From: S5-327 sp965116015
GTDB taxonomy: Bacteria > Chloroflexota > Dehalococcoidia > Lucifugimonadales > Australimonadaceae
Direction of reading: 5' to 3'
DNA: 64,000 nucleotides
Assembly (NCBI GenBank): GCA_965116015.1
Contig: OZ220477.1
Span: 1,364,001-1,428,000 of the forward strand
The notes under the pieces were generated by a model. It saw only the letters and a list, made by a program, of their open reading frames with translations, had not been told where the DNA came from and did no database searches. The position numbers were made by a program, and so were the translations under genes. This document shows positions 18,359-27,004 of the stretch, in pieces (the first letter of the stretch is position 1; every line of letters begins with the position of its first letter).

Positions 18359-18388
18359 TTGACACTCCCGCGCGCCCCGGCATACTGT
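18359..18388 (+). promoter_or_regulatory. Promoter candidate for the intact SDR
   Basis: TTGACA at 18359-18364 is a perfect -35. CATACT at 18381-18386 (16-base spacer) or TACTGT at 18383-18388 (18-base spacer) can serve as -10. The SDR ATG follows at 18423. Confidence 0.55.
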
Positions 18389-18422
18389 CGCGGCGCGGTA
18401 AACGCAGCGGAGGAGGCTTGGC

Positions 18423-19175
18423 ATGCTGGATAACAGAGTGGCTATCGTATCGGGCGCCGGCCCGAATATCGGGCGGGAGATTGCCGGAACGCTGGCGAGC
18501 AACGGCGCAAAGGTGGTCTGTCTCGATATGCGGGCCGAGGCAGCAGAAGCGACCGCTCGCGAGATCGTCGACCGCAGCTACGACGCTCTCGCCGTTCAGG
18601 GCGACATCACGAGCGCAGACGATATGAAGCGGCTGGTGACGCAGACGCTCGACGCCTACGGACGCATCGACATCCTCGTGAACAACGCCGCCGTCACCAG
18701 CTCGCCAGGGCTCCTCGACGAGGATTTGGCGACGTTCCGGAAGATCATCGACGTGATACTGGCCGGCACGTTCAATTGTACGCAGCACGTCGCCAAGCAG
18801 ATGGTTGCACAGGGCGATGGGGGAGCGATCGTCAACATCGCTTCAACGTCGGGACATAGAGGGAAGGCGGGGGCCATAGCCTACCAATCGGCGAAGGCGG
18901 GCATCCTCAACTTCACGCGGGCGTGCGCGGTGGAGCTGGCGCCGTACGGTGTACGCGTGAATTCCGTTACGCCCACACAAACGGGGATGCCTGTGGGCGG
19001 CAAGCCCGCCCGCCCAGACAGTGAAGTTCCGCAGAGCGTGCCTCGCGGCCGCTGGGGGAAGCCTCGCGACCAGGCGCAGGCCGTGCTCTTCCTGGCGTCG
19101 GACAACGCAGACTTCATCACGGGCGCAGACCTGCCGGTCGACGGCGGCAATCTTGCGGTGCGAATCTCAGGGTAG
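18423..19175 (+). CDS. Short-chain dehydrogenase/reductase
   Basis: 250 residues. SDR marks: VSGAGPNIGREIAG (cofactor glycines), ILVNNAAVTSS, catalytic Ser in NIASTSGHRGKAG, Tyr and Lys in AIAYQSAKAGILNF, and the end FLASDNADFITGADLPVDGG. An NAD(P)H-dependent oxidoreductase of unknown substrate. It is divergent from the SDR pseudogene, about 220 bases apart, and followed 10 bases later by a methyltransferase, so those two are probably an operon. Confidence 0.92.
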   Translation: MLDNRVAIVSGAGPNIGREIAGTLASNGAKVVCLDMRAEAAEATAREIVDRSYDALAVQGDITSADDMKRLVTQTLDAYGRIDILVNNAAVTSSPGLLDEDLATFRKIIDVILAGTFNCTQHVAKQMVAQGDGGAIVNIASTSGHRGKAGAIAYQSAKAGILNFTRACAVELAPYGVRVNSVTPTQTGMPVGGKPARPDSEVPQSVPRGRWGKPRDQAQAVLFLASDNADFITGADLPVDGGNLAVRISG

Positions 19176-19185
19176 GAGCCGAACT

Positions 19186-19926
19186 ATGGCCACGCAGCAT
19201 CGAGGCCACAGGGAATTCGAAGGACTCCGCTGGGGGCACTCGTGGCGGGAAGAGGACAGAGTCGCGGAGTATGTCGAACGTATGGACCGGCAGGAGTCGG
19301 ATCGGCGTCAAGTATTTCAATTGATGGCACAGCTCGTGCAGGCTGATCTATACGCTCCATTGCGCATCCTCGACATCGGCAGCGGCTACGGACCTGTGGC
19401 GACCGTATGCCTAGAGGAGTTTCCGAACGCAACTGCGATCGGGCTCGATATCTCAGAGGCGATGATGGAGGCGGGTCGGCCTCGCATGGCGCGGTTCGGC
19501 AATCGGTTCTCATACATGGTTGGGGATTTCGCAGACGGCGTGCTGCCACAAGAGGCAGTCGACGCGGGGCCGTACGACCTTGTCGTTTCGGCGCGGGCTA
19601 TCCACCACCTGCCGGCGGAGCTGATGGCAAACCTGTACGCGAGCGTTTATGAGTCGCTGAAGCCGGACGGGGCGTTCTTCAATCTTGACACTGCGTCGCC
19701 TGAGACTGATTTCGTGAACGATGCGATGCGGCGGGTGCGTCGCCGGGAGAACGCGCCCCGCCCCTCGACGCGGACGCCCGAGCAGATCGCCCACGACGCG
19801 ATGCACCATCACCGCAACGCGACGCTCGCCCGGCACATCGAATGGCTGAAGGCAGCCGGCTTCGCTCACGTCGACTGCTTCTGGAAACGGCTCAGCACCG
19901 CTCTTGTTGGAGGATATCGTGCGTAG
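19186..19926 (+). CDS. Class I SAM-dependent methyltransferase
   Basis: 246 residues from ATG 19186, with AGGAG just upstream; the open frame extends further left only as a shadow of the SDR. Motif I is ILDIGSGYGPVATVCL at about residue 63, followed by an acidic residue ending strand 2 (AIGLDISEAMM), then YDLVVSARAIHHLPAELM and LKPDGAFFNLD. This is the generic methyltransferase-11/25 type fold acting on small molecules; substrate unknown. It ends in a basic/aromatic segment (DCFWKRLSTALVGGYRA). Confidence 0.9.
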   Translation: MATQHRGHREFEGLRWGHSWREEDRVAEYVERMDRQESDRRQVFQLMAQLVQADLYAPLRILDIGSGYGPVATVCLEEFPNATAIGLDISEAMMEAGRPRMARFGNRFSYMVGDFADGVLPQEAVDAGPYDLVVSARAIHHLPAELMANLYASVYESLKPDGAFFNLDTASPETDFVNDAMRRVRRRENAPRPSTRTPEQIAHDAMHHHRNATLARHIEWLKAAGFAHVDCFWKRLSTALVGGYRA

Positions 19927-20182
19927 GAGGCCCCTACACTCTTTTATGGTGATGGAAGCGCGCGGGGAATCCATCGAATTCACTAGTGAACGATTTCGAT
20001 TTCCGCCCAGCCACGTCGAGAGGGCGCAGCAATACGCCAGGGACTCGACACGTGAAGCTCCTCTGCGGGAAAGGCTATCGGAATCGGAGCCCGGCCACGC
20101 TCGCTTCCGGCGACTCGCCACTAACCCGCTACAATCCACTCCTGCTTCCAGTTAAGGAATCCCGCCGGAGTTAGGAGGGCGC

Positions 20183-21313
20183 ATGGACAGCACGGCGCAG
20201 CGGGATGTCGTGATCATCGGGGGCGGAATCGTAGGGATCGCCGCCGCATACTACCTCGCCGGAATGGGCGTGCGGAGCACAGTAATCGAGCGCGACGGTA
20301 TCGCGAGTCACGCGTCCGGGTTCGCGTACGGCGGGCTTTCGGGAGGAATCCCTAATGGCCCGCAGACGAACACGCCCATCATCGAGTACAGCATGAGTCT
20401 CTACCCTAGCCTTGCTCAGGCGCTCGCCGCTGAGGCGGACATCGACATTCAGTTCCAGCCGCGCCCGCTGCTGCGTATTGCGCTCAACGACGAGGAGGCC
20501 GCACAGCTTACGCAGCATCTCGATTGGCAGCAGGCGCAGCCTGGCTATGATGTCGAGTGGCTCGAGCAAGGCGCCGCCCGCGAGCTCGAGCCGCGGATTG
20601 CTCCCGACACGGTCGGGGCCCTCCACGTCGAAGGCGGGCGGGACGTCGAGCCGTACCGGCTAACGCTGGCCCTTGCGCAGGCCGCGGAAAAGCGTGGCGC
20701 GGTGACTCGGACGGGAGAGGTTAGGTCCATCCATACCCACGGCGGCAGGGTCGTGGGCGTAGCGCTGGGAAGCGAGCAGATCGCGTGTGGCGCAGCGCTG
20801 GTTGCTATGGGGGCGTGGAGCGCACAAGCCGAGGCATGGCTTGGCATCCGGCTTCCGGTCCGCCCGCTGAAAGGACAGATTATCCGGTTGCGGGCTGAGG
20901 GAGCTCCGTATGCGCTCAGCATCGGCCACGGCTCGAACTACGCGATGACGAAACCGTCGGATGGTCTGGTGTGGTGCGGCACAACTGAGGAGGAGGCTGG
21001 ATTCGACGAATCCCGCACAACAGAGGCGCGCGACCGGATTATCGAGTCGACGCTGCGGATGCTGCCGTCCCTGGAGAGCGCGGAACTTGTGTTGCAAACG
21101 GCATGCCTGCGGCCTGTAGCGGAAGATGGCGCAATCGTTCTTGGGGCGGTTCCGGGAGTCGAGGGAGCATACATAGCGACCGGGGGCGGGAGGCAGGGAA
21201 TCATGATGGGGCCAGGCATGGCGAGGGCCGCTGCTGATCTCATCGTCAACGGCGCTGCGGAGGCCGACATCGCGCCCTACAGCCCAGGCCGCTTCTCCGG
21301 CTCCGCCCGATGA
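20183..21313 (+). CDS. FAD-dependent oxidoreductase, DAO (glycine/D-amino-acid oxidase) family
   Basis: 376 residues. The N-terminal dinucleotide motif VVIIGGGIVGIAAAYYLAG binds FAD, followed by STVIERDGIASHASGFAYGG. The C-terminal part GAYIATGGGRQGIMMGPGMA closes the FAD site in DAO-family enzymes. Such enzymes oxidise C-N bonds of amino acids or N-methyl compounds. TACAAT at 20130-20135 may be the -10 of its promoter, and a GGAGG lies before the ATG. Its stop overlaps the start of the MFS gene (ATGA), so the transporter was probably cotranscribed and may have imported its substrate. Confidence 0.92.
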   Translation: MDSTAQRDVVIIGGGIVGIAAAYYLAGMGVRSTVIERDGIASHASGFAYGGLSGGIPNGPQTNTPIIEYSMSLYPSLAQALAAEADIDIQFQPRPLLRIALNDEEAAQLTQHLDWQQAQPGYDVEWLEQGAARELEPRIAPDTVGALHVEGGRDVEPYRLTLALAQAAEKRGAVTRTGEVRSIHTHGGRVVGVALGSEQIACGAALVAMGAWSAQAEAWLGIRLPVRPLKGQIIRLRAEGAPYALSIGHGSNYAMTKPSDGLVWCGTTEEEAGFDESRTTEARDRIIESTLRMLPSLESAELVLQTACLRPVAEDGAIVLGAVPGVEGAYIATGGGRQGIMMGPGMARAAADLIVNGAAEADIAPYSPGRFSGSAR

Positions 21314-21741
21314 GCCAGCGCCCGGGCGAGGCGTCCACTCCGCAATCTGGCGGCGCGGAGCCCCGGGCTGTTCTGCTCATCTACTCGGCGGCCTTCTCGT
21401 ACCAGATTACGCTTGGCCTGATACAAGTGCTTGTGCCGCTGTACGCGCTGAGCCTCGGTTACGACCTGACGATGCTCGGAGTCATCGTCGCGTCTCAGGC
21501 AGTATTCGGGCTGATGCTCCGACTGTTCGCGGGAGCAATCGCCGACCAGTTCGGGGAGCGCTGGGCGCTATGGGGAAGCTTCGGCGCGATGTTCACGGGT
21601 ATGGCGTTCTTTGCGCTGTCTGACGGATTCTGGACGCTCATCCTCGGGCAGTCATTCGTGGGGTACTCGCGCGCGACGTACTGGACGGCGACGCAATCGT
21701 ACGCGAGCCGCATCAACCCTGATCGATCAGGGGAAATCTAT
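21310..21741 (+). pseudogene. MFS transporter, 5' part, interrupted by a transposon
   Basis: The first 144 codons of a major facilitator superfamily transporter: several hydrophobic helices (LLIYSAAFSYQITLGLIQVL) and the loop after helix 2 (AGAIADQFGERWALWGSFG), matching the G-x-x-x-D-R-x-G-R-type signature. The frame runs into the transposon end after GEIY and stops 22 codons later. Removing the element and one target copy joins it exactly in frame to the 3' part at 26023 (GEIY-GRINGCGNAGG), giving a 425-residue transporter. The gene is therefore inactivated by insertion and otherwise undamaged. Confidence 0.93.
21734..21741. repeat. Left copy of the 8-bp target-site duplication
   Basis: AAATCTAT lies directly outside the left terminal repeat and is repeated at 26015-26022 outside the right one. 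Eight base pairs is the duplication length typical of the IS1595 family. Confidence 0.95.
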
Positions 21742-21764
21742 GGGAATTATATATCAGTTTACCC
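21742..21764. repeat. Left terminal inverted repeat of the transposon
   Basis: 23 bases beginning GGGAATTATATATC, a perfect reverse complement of 25992-26014. Confidence 0.97.
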
Positions 21765-21769
21765 TACAC

Positions 21770-23056
21770 CTAGTCAGACAGCTCATCGACAATTGCCATC
21801 GTTTTAACGCTTACCGCACAGATACGGCGCAGCAGGTCTATGACCTGCTCTTTATGATGAGCGAAAGTAGCATCTGCTGAAACGTACTGCGATGGCAGGG
21901 TCTTAGGCTTGCGTTCTTTGTACTGGTCAAGCACCCACTCGATGGCGGATCGGTTGCCTAGTCTGTAACGCCAGACATCCTCAGGGACACCTCTCAAGCG
22001 CGTCGCATTGTCAATGACGATGACTCCGGCATCGTGATCAGTGCGCAGGCGAGGTTTTCCTGGGGCAGCGTTTGACTCTTCTCGTATCAGTCGGTAGGGG
22101 GTGGTTGATTCGAAGTCAAGGTGAAGTGCGAGCAGCGCCTGCCCTTTGTGCATCGTGTCGTAAAAGTCATCATAGAAAGGCACACGTGGGAACTCACGTA
22201 GCAGGTCTATAGCATAATCGCGTCGATATGCCGGATGATGCAGGGCGGCATAGACATATGCGAAAACCTGCTCGGCGGTGATGCTCGCATCAGCGTAATG
22301 TGTCCGAAACTGCTGCAGTCCCCACTCTGTGATATTACTAACGCGATTCCCTTGTTGCGTGTAGCGATACAGAGGGAGGCACTGGGTATCTCCCGTGAAA
22401 TGAAGATCGAATACCCTGTTCGAGGCTAGCACATAAAAGTCTTTGCCGTTAGTGCAAAAGCAGATTACTTTGTTTTCATCAACCTCGCCGCTGGGGAATA
22501 TTGCTGGCATTTTATTGAGCATCTCATTCAAATTCTGGCTATGGTACAGAAACTTCCTTATGAACGGACGGAAAGAGACTTCGCGGATACGCGCCCTGTC
22601 AAAATAGTTAGGGATGTTCCGCCGCAGCTGCTTTTTGAGGTCGCGCGTCCACTTGATGTTCTGACTTAGGATGCTGTCGTCGAAATCACTGCCCCCATAC
22701 ATCAGACGTGTACGCTCATATGTGTCAATAAAGTAGCGCATTTTCTCTGACAGGATGTCAGTGCTGAATGCGTAGACCCACTCATCCCTGTTTGTCGTAG
22801 CTCCCATCGAGTAAAGACGGAACACCGCGCGATCTGCGTGGACACTTTTGGCCAGTTTCGTTTGGCGGTTGGCAAGCGGCAGGAGGCTATCGAAGTCAGA
22901 ATCAGAATGATTGAGCCAATTAGATTTAGAATCGGGTGTGACTCTCGCAAAATCAATCGTGCTCAAGTCAAGTTTCTGGAGTACAGAGAGCTTTTCCGCG
23001 CGGGATTGCTTGTCATCTATCGTAAAATAGTGAATGCCCCCCCCCCCCCCCCGCAT
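21770..23056 (-). CDS. Restriction-modification enzyme, C-terminal (target-recognition) part, out of frame
   Basis: This 428-residue open frame is the continuation of the methylase/nuclease gene that begins at 24812. It starts inside the G16 tract and continues with IHYFTIDDKQSRAEKLSVLQ, the segment that in single-chain type IIG/ISP-like enzymes follows the methylase core. The rest should be the target-recognition domain (RDEWVYAFS, RPFIRKFLYHSQ, HHPAYRRDYAIDLLREFPRV, and RLGNRSAIEWVLDQY near the end). It has no ribosome binding site of its own, so it is probably made only when the tract length brings it into frame with the N-terminal part. Confidence 0.85.
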   Translation of the reverse strand: MRGGGGGIHYFTIDDKQSRAEKLSVLQKLDLSTIDFARVTPDSKSNWLNHSDSDFDSLLPLANRQTKLAKSVHADRAVFRLYSMGATTNRDEWVYAFSTDILSEKMRYFIDTYERTRLMYGGSDFDDSILSQNIKWTRDLKKQLRRNIPNYFDRARIREVSFRPFIRKFLYHSQNLNEMLNKMPAIFPSGEVDENKVICFCTNGKDFYVLASNRVFDLHFTGDTQCLPLYRYTQQGNRVSNITEWGLQQFRTHYADASITAEQVFAYVYAALHHPAYRRDYAIDLLREFPRVPFYDDFYDTMHKGQALLALHLDFESTTPYRLIREESNAAPGKPRLRTDHDAGVIVIDNATRLRGVPEDVWRYRLGNRSAIEWVLDQYKERKPKTLPSQYVSADATFAHHKEQVIDLLRRICAVSVKTMAIVDELSD

Positions 23057-24812
23057 AACTGTTGTCCTTCTTTCTCACGAAAAACCCCACAGCGACCCCT
23101 GTCATGATGCCGAAGATATTGCCCACATTACCCTTGCTTCGGACATCACCTCCCAAATCTACTATATAGATATCGCTGAATTCCTGCGGAGCTATTCTGC
23201 GGAATCCATCATCCTGTCGTGCATCGATGTATGACCGGTTTGTTATGAACGCGATGATTCCGTCGTCGTTCACGCGGTCAGAAGCCCAGCGGATAAACCG
23301 CTTGTACATGTCATACTGCTTGGTCTTTTGAGCTGTGCTAGCAGCGATATAGGTCTCCTGGATTCGGCGATCAATCTCAGGATAGTCGCGATTCTTGTTA
23401 TTATCATTCTCATTTCGCTGGTTCGCGTTGTACGGCGGATTGCCGATGATTACGCTGATAGTCTTCGCGTTCTGCCCTCGTATACGACCCAGATTTTCAT
23501 CAGACATCGAGCCAAGTCTGAAGGAACTCTGTCGCTGGGCAGAGTCGTTCGCCGCGCCAGAATACTGCCAGTTCATGTTGTCGAGAGTATCTACAAAAAC
23601 AAGATTAGGGAATTCCAAGTAACGACCCGTACGTTCTCTGTAATTGTATTCAATGTTAAGATTCGCAATATAGTATGGGAGAATCGCAACCTCATTGGCG
23701 TGCATTTCATTACGGTATTTGTGCTCTAGGCGGTTGGCGGGAATGAAATTGGTAAGATTAGTTATGAATGTGCCAGTGCCGGTCGCAGGATCGAGAATTT
23801 GAACGCCATCGTCAGCTAGTCCGCAGGCAAAGTGCTTTTGGAGCAGGTACTCCGTGCCTCGAATCATAAAATCTACTACCTCATTAGGCGTGTAGACGAC
23901 ACCTAGACGGTCGGCTGCTGCTGGATTGTAGGATTTATAGAAATCCTCGTAGATTGACTTGAGAAATTGCTGCTTTTCAGCGTAATCCGCAATCTGATCG
24001 GCAGCGCGACCGATGGCGCCGTAGTAAGCGCGGAGGCGGTCTATAGCTTGCCTGCGCACATCACCAGTGAAGAATGTTTGCTCAAGAGATTCAAGACGGC
24101 GAGCAATGTTGTTCTCGCGGTGGAATTGCTCCTCTCCGAATATGCGCAAAAAGATATCTTTAGTGAGGATATGCTGGAGAAGCATCTCCCGCACATCTGC
24201 GGCTACAACGTTAGGCCCGATGCTCTGATGGCAGAGATTAAGGAACTCGCTAGCGGCTTCCTGATACTCAGAGCTGCTGCTTTCCGCACCATCGATCGCC
24301 TCTCGCAGATTTTGCAACACCTCTGGGAGATCGGAAACGAACTGGAACCGCGCCTGCCGAAACTCTTCGATCTCTGGCAGTTCGTAGTCAAGGAATCGCT
24401 GGATGAGACGATGAAGCTCGCCAGGGCGTCTCATGTCAACACGGAGCGCTTCACTGCCGTTTTGAAAGAGAACAGCGGTTTTTGAGTCTTCAAAGAGAAT
24501 GTTGTCGCTGGGGTATCCTGATTCAAACTTGCGTTGAATTTCTACGTCTATATCATCGTCAACGTCTTTAGCCTCCCAGTAGCCACGCGCCATTCGCAAC
24601 GCGTCCTTCACAGTGCCATCAGGCTTGGCTCCTGATGGCAAGGCAAGCTCTGGCACTAGAGCCATCCGATCCCTGTGGTCATTGCAGTAAGCGCTCAAGC
24701 AACTCTCGAATGCCCGCCGGATGCTCTGTTCGTTTGTGGAGCCGCCAAACTTGATAAGTCTCGTGAGTTCGTCGTAGTAGCGTTCAATGTGTGGATGCTC
24801 AGGCGCGACCAA
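23013..24812 (-). CDS. Single-chain restriction-modification enzyme, N-terminal nuclease plus adenine methylase part
   Basis: 599 codons from TTG 24812 (AGGAGAG upstream) to a stop just past the G16 tract. Residues ~50-85 hold a likely PD-(D/E)XK nuclease (KPDG...GYWEAKD). The middle is helical. The methylase core has VVYTPNEVVDFMIRG, motif I ILDPATGTGTF and motif IV VIIGNPPYNAN, typical of gamma-class N6-adenine methylases in type IIG/ISP enzymes. The present tract length makes the frame end in HSLFYDR. With one G fewer (15) or two more (18) the product would run on into the 21770-23056 frame, about 1020 residues in all. No helicase motifs are seen, so type IIG fits better than type ISP. Confidence 0.88.
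   Translation of the reverse strand: MVAPEHPHIERYYDELTRLIKFGGSTNEQSIRRAFESCLSAYCNDHRDRMALVPELALPSGAKPDGTVKDALRMARGYWEAKDVDDDIDVEIQRKFESGYPSDNILFEDSKTAVLFQNGSEALRVDMRRPGELHRLIQRFLDYELPEIEEFRQARFQFVSDLPEVLQNLREAIDGAESSSSEYQEAASEFLNLCHQSIGPNVVAADVREMLLQHILTKDIFLRIFGEEQFHRENNIARRLESLEQTFFTGDVRRQAIDRLRAYYGAIGRAADQIADYAEKQQFLKSIYEDFYKSYNPAAADRLGVVYTPNEVVDFMIRGTEYLLQKHFACGLADDGVQILDPATGTGTFITNLTNFIPANRLEHKYRNEMHANEVAILPYYIANLNIEYNYRERTGRYLEFPNLVFVDTLDNMNWQYSGAANDSAQRQSSFRLGSMSDENLGRIRGQNAKTISVIIGNPPYNANQRNENDNNKNRDYPEIDRRIQETYIAASTAQKTKQYDMYKRFIRWASDRVNDDGIIAFITNRSYIDARQDDGFRRIAPQEFSDIYIVDLGGDVRSKGNVGNIFGIMTGVAVGFFVRKKDNSYAGGGGGHSLFYDR
23037..23052 (-). repeat. G16 homopolymer tract inside the restriction-modification gene
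   Basis: Sixteen consecutive C on the plus strand (G on the coding strand), exactly at the junction of the two halves of the gene. At this length polymerase slippage is expected, making the locus phase-variable. Counted directly: 16 G is OFF; 15 or 18 G would be ON. Confidence 0.9.
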
Positions 24813-24815
24813 AGA

Positions 24816-24959
24816 CTACTCTCCTGCTGGCTTGGACTGAGGCTTGCGTGTCCTCAGCACGAAGTCGATGACCCGCTGTGCTGGTGCAGGAATCGGCGCA
24901 GGCGGGTCTTTGGGTGGACGCCCCACGGGCGCTCTCTTCGCTTTAGCAGGCTTGGGCAT
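24816..24959 (-). CDS. 47-residue basic, proline-rich protein of the transposon
   Basis: A small open frame with a strong AAGGAGG before its ATG (MPKPAKAKRAPVGRPPKDPP) and a stop three bases before the TTG start of the restriction-modification gene, so the two are probably translated in tandem. The GRPPKD segment resembles an AT-hook, which suggests DNA contact; that is a guess from a short motif. It could be a controller, a leader peptide that sets R-M expression, or a helper of the transposase. Confidence 0.6.
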   Translation of the reverse strand: MPKPAKAKRAPVGRPPKDPPAPIPAPAQRVIDFVLRTRKPQSKPAGE

Positions 24960-24992
24960 AGTGCACCTCCTTCATGCCCATTCACTAGGCTA

Positions 24993-25925
24993 CTAGGCTG
25001 TGAGTGTTCGATACGGAAGCCGCTTACCCGCGAGCCTGTGGGCAAGTAGGTTCATCTGAGTGATAGTGTCGAACGGTCGCTCGTTGTGCCGACCCGTGAA
25101 CTCGGCAATGTAGCGATCGAGGTGTTTCTCACTCATCCAGTGGTATGTCCCAATGTACCCACGCTTGAGCATCGACCAGAACGACTCGATTCCGTTCGTA
25201 TGCGCCTTACCTCGCACGTACTCTCTGATGGAGTGCTGAACAGTCTCGTGCTCACGGTCAATGCCGTCATAGGACGGATGCTCGTCGGTAATGACAACAG
25301 CATCCTCACTCGTGCTCTCCGTGACGAACCCTTGCAGAGTAGGCTTGCCAGTGCCTGGGACGGTGGCGGCGCGTACCCTGTTCGTCTCGCGGTCTTTCAC
25401 CCCAGCAACCACTGCCTTGCCAGCAGCGCCTCGTCCAGCGTTCAGCCGCTTGCTCGGATGCTTGTTCTTCTCTCTGCCGCCTATGTACGCCTCGTCAGCC
25501 TCAACCGGACCGGCGAACTGTGCTTCCTCGGATTCCCACGCCTTGCGGATGCGATGGGCTAAGTGCCAGGCAGTTTTCTGCGTAACGCCGAGGTCGCGGT
25601 GTAGTTTCATCGAGGACACGCCCTTGAGGTTCGTCGTCAACAGGTAAAGTGCAATCCCCCACGTCTTCAGAGGAAGCTTAGAGTTGTGCATAAGCGTGTA
25701 AGTCTTTACAGAGAAATCCATCTTGCACGCACTGCAACGGAACGGCTGCGGCTTGCGGTTCGTCCGATGCTGGATGTTCTTGCTCTCACAGCGCGGGCAC
25801 TCTATCCCGTTCGGCCAGCGCTGGTCAACGAACCACTGTTCAGTGGCTGCTGCATCTGCGAACATCTCTATAGCGCGAACGAGGGAAATGCCTTTCCTGT
25901 ATGCCTTGCCCGGAGCCTTCACCAT
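24993..25925 (-). CDS. IS1595-family transposase (ISXO2-like DDE domain)
   Basis: 310 residues. An N-terminal zinc ribbon (CPRCESKNIQHR...FRCSACKMDFSVKT) is followed by a helical segment and the ISXO2-like catalytic domain. Catalytic acids are expected in AGPVEADEAYIGG (first D), VVITDEHPSYDG (second D) and the HTNGIESFWSMLKRGYIGTY segment (IS1595 proteins have N or E here). ATG 25925 lies near the right terminal repeat, as usual. Length matches single-frame IS1595 transposases (about 300). It appears intact and probably active. Confidence 0.95.
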   Translation of the reverse strand: MVKAPGKAYRKGISLVRAIEMFADAAATEQWFVDQRWPNGIECPRCESKNIQHRTNRKPQPFRCSACKMDFSVKTYTLMHNSKLPLKTWGIALYLLTTNLKGVSSMKLHRDLGVTQKTAWHLAHRIRKAWESEEAQFAGPVEADEAYIGGREKNKHPSKRLNAGRGAAGKAVVAGVKDRETNRVRAATVPGTGKPTLQGFVTESTSEDAVVITDEHPSYDGIDREHETVQHSIREYVRGKAHTNGIESFWSMLKRGYIGTYHWMSEKHLDRYIAEFTGRHNERPFDTITQMNLLAHRLAGKRLPYRTLTA

Positions 25926-25991
25926 GTGAAATCCCTCAGTGATTTGTTGAGGGCAGTTTACCCTAAAGCTAACGATTTGTCAAGCCCCACG

Positions 25992-26014
25992 GGGTAAACT
26001 GATATATAATTCCC
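25992..26014. repeat. Right terminal inverted repeat of the transposon
   Basis: 23 bases, perfect reverse complement of the left repeat, followed directly by the second copy of AAATCTAT (26015-26022). Confidence 0.97.
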
Positions 26015-26022
26015 AAATCTAT
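26015..26022. repeat. Right copy of the 8-bp target-site duplication
   Basis: AAATCTAT, identical to 21734-21741. Host coding sequence resumes in frame at 26023. Confidence 0.95.
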
Positions 26023-26868
26023 GGGCGCATTAACGGATGCGGGAACGCCGGCGGGCTGATCGGAACGTTTCTCAGCGGCGTGCTTATCACAGCCTTCGGC
26101 TATAGCGCGACATTCGCGATCGCAGGAGGCATAGCAATCATGGGGTTCGTGGGGAGTTTGGCGCTGCCGCCGCTCGCGGCGCGAGCGGCGCGACGGGGGT
26201 TCCGGGCGCCGCTCGCGCAGATACCCAGCATAGCGCGGCATCGCGGAATGGGGCTTGGCGGGTTCGCCGCATTCGCCGCCTCCACATCGATGATTCTGTC
26301 GAGCGTGCTCTTCATCCCGTACATCGCCGAACGGGGTTACAACGAGACGGTCACGGGCGGAATGCAGGCAGTGAGCGTCGGCGGCAGCGTCGCCATAGGC
26401 ATGGTGTTCGGGCGCATTCTTGATCGGCTGGGCCGGCGGCGGTCGCACACGACCGCGCTGCTGCTGAGCGGCGCGACTGTGATCGGCATTTCGGCGGGAG
26501 CTAGCTACTTCGCGCCACTCGCTGCGCTGATGCTCTGTTACGGACTCTTCCGCGCTGCGCTGGGCATCCTCTACCCTCTTGCAGCGGCGGACCACAGCGT
26601 GCCGGAACAGCGGGGGATGGCGATGGCCTACGTAGGGTTGTACTGGGGAATGGCGCAGATTGCTGCCCCGCTAGCGCTCGGCGCGCTGGCCGAAGCAGCC
26701 GGGCTGCAGGCAAGCCTGTGGGCGGCAGGAGCGCTCTTCATCGCAGCGGGCGCGGCGTTCCCACTTCTCTATCGCTGGTTCGTGCCCGGCGCGGAGCAGA
26801 CCTACGGGAAGACGCCTTATTCCAACCTCTCCCCGTCTGCCGAGGAGAGCGTCGGCCCGCGCGCCTAG
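26023..26868 (+). pseudogene. MFS transporter, 3' part
   Basis: The remaining ~281 codons of the interrupted transporter, opening with GRINGCGNAGGLIGTFLSGV and continuing through hydrophobic helices to the second-half loop signature (FGRILDRLGRRRSHTTALLL) and the stop at 26868. There are no other lesions. An internal GTG at 26080 could start a truncated product, but this would lack the first half of the protein and is unlikely to work. Confidence 0.9.
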
Positions 26869-26927
26869 CGGTTGAGCCGCAAGGGTAAGCTCGTTGTGCG
26901 TGAGCATTCAGCCCCCGAGCGCTACCT

Positions 26928-26956
26928 TTGACATACGCAAGAGGCGGCGCTAGCTT
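26928..26956 (+). promoter_or_regulatory. Promoter candidate for the amidohydrolase-Rieske pair
   Basis: TTGACA at 26928-26933, a 17-base spacer, then TAGCTT at 26951-26956. The -35 is perfect and the -10 weak. The amidohydrolase ATG is at 27005. Confidence 0.45.
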
Positions 26957-27004
26957 GCAGCCATCTCAGCAGGCGCGCTCACCTCGGCCATCGGGAGGAC
27001 AACT

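Larger units (their letters stand above)
21742..26014 (-). mobile_element. IS1595-family transposon carrying a restriction-modification gene
   Basis: A 4273-bp element with perfect 23-bp inverted repeats (21742-21764 and 25992-26014) and an 8-bp target duplication. All its genes point left: transposase (25925-24993), a 47-residue basic protein (24959-24816), and a two-part restriction-modification gene (24812-21770) that ends 5 bases from the left repeat. Base composition inside is visibly richer in A+T than in the flanking host genes, indicating foreign origin. IS1595-family elements with passenger genes are known. The exact ends, the intact target copies and the otherwise intact host gene point to a recent insertion. 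Confidence 0.95.

Noticed and set aside
19904..20155. 83-codon open frame overlapping the methyltransferase end
   Set aside because: No ribosome binding site or family features, and the methyltransferase already ends normally. The region 19927-20182 seems to be only the promoter region of the FAD oxidoreductase.
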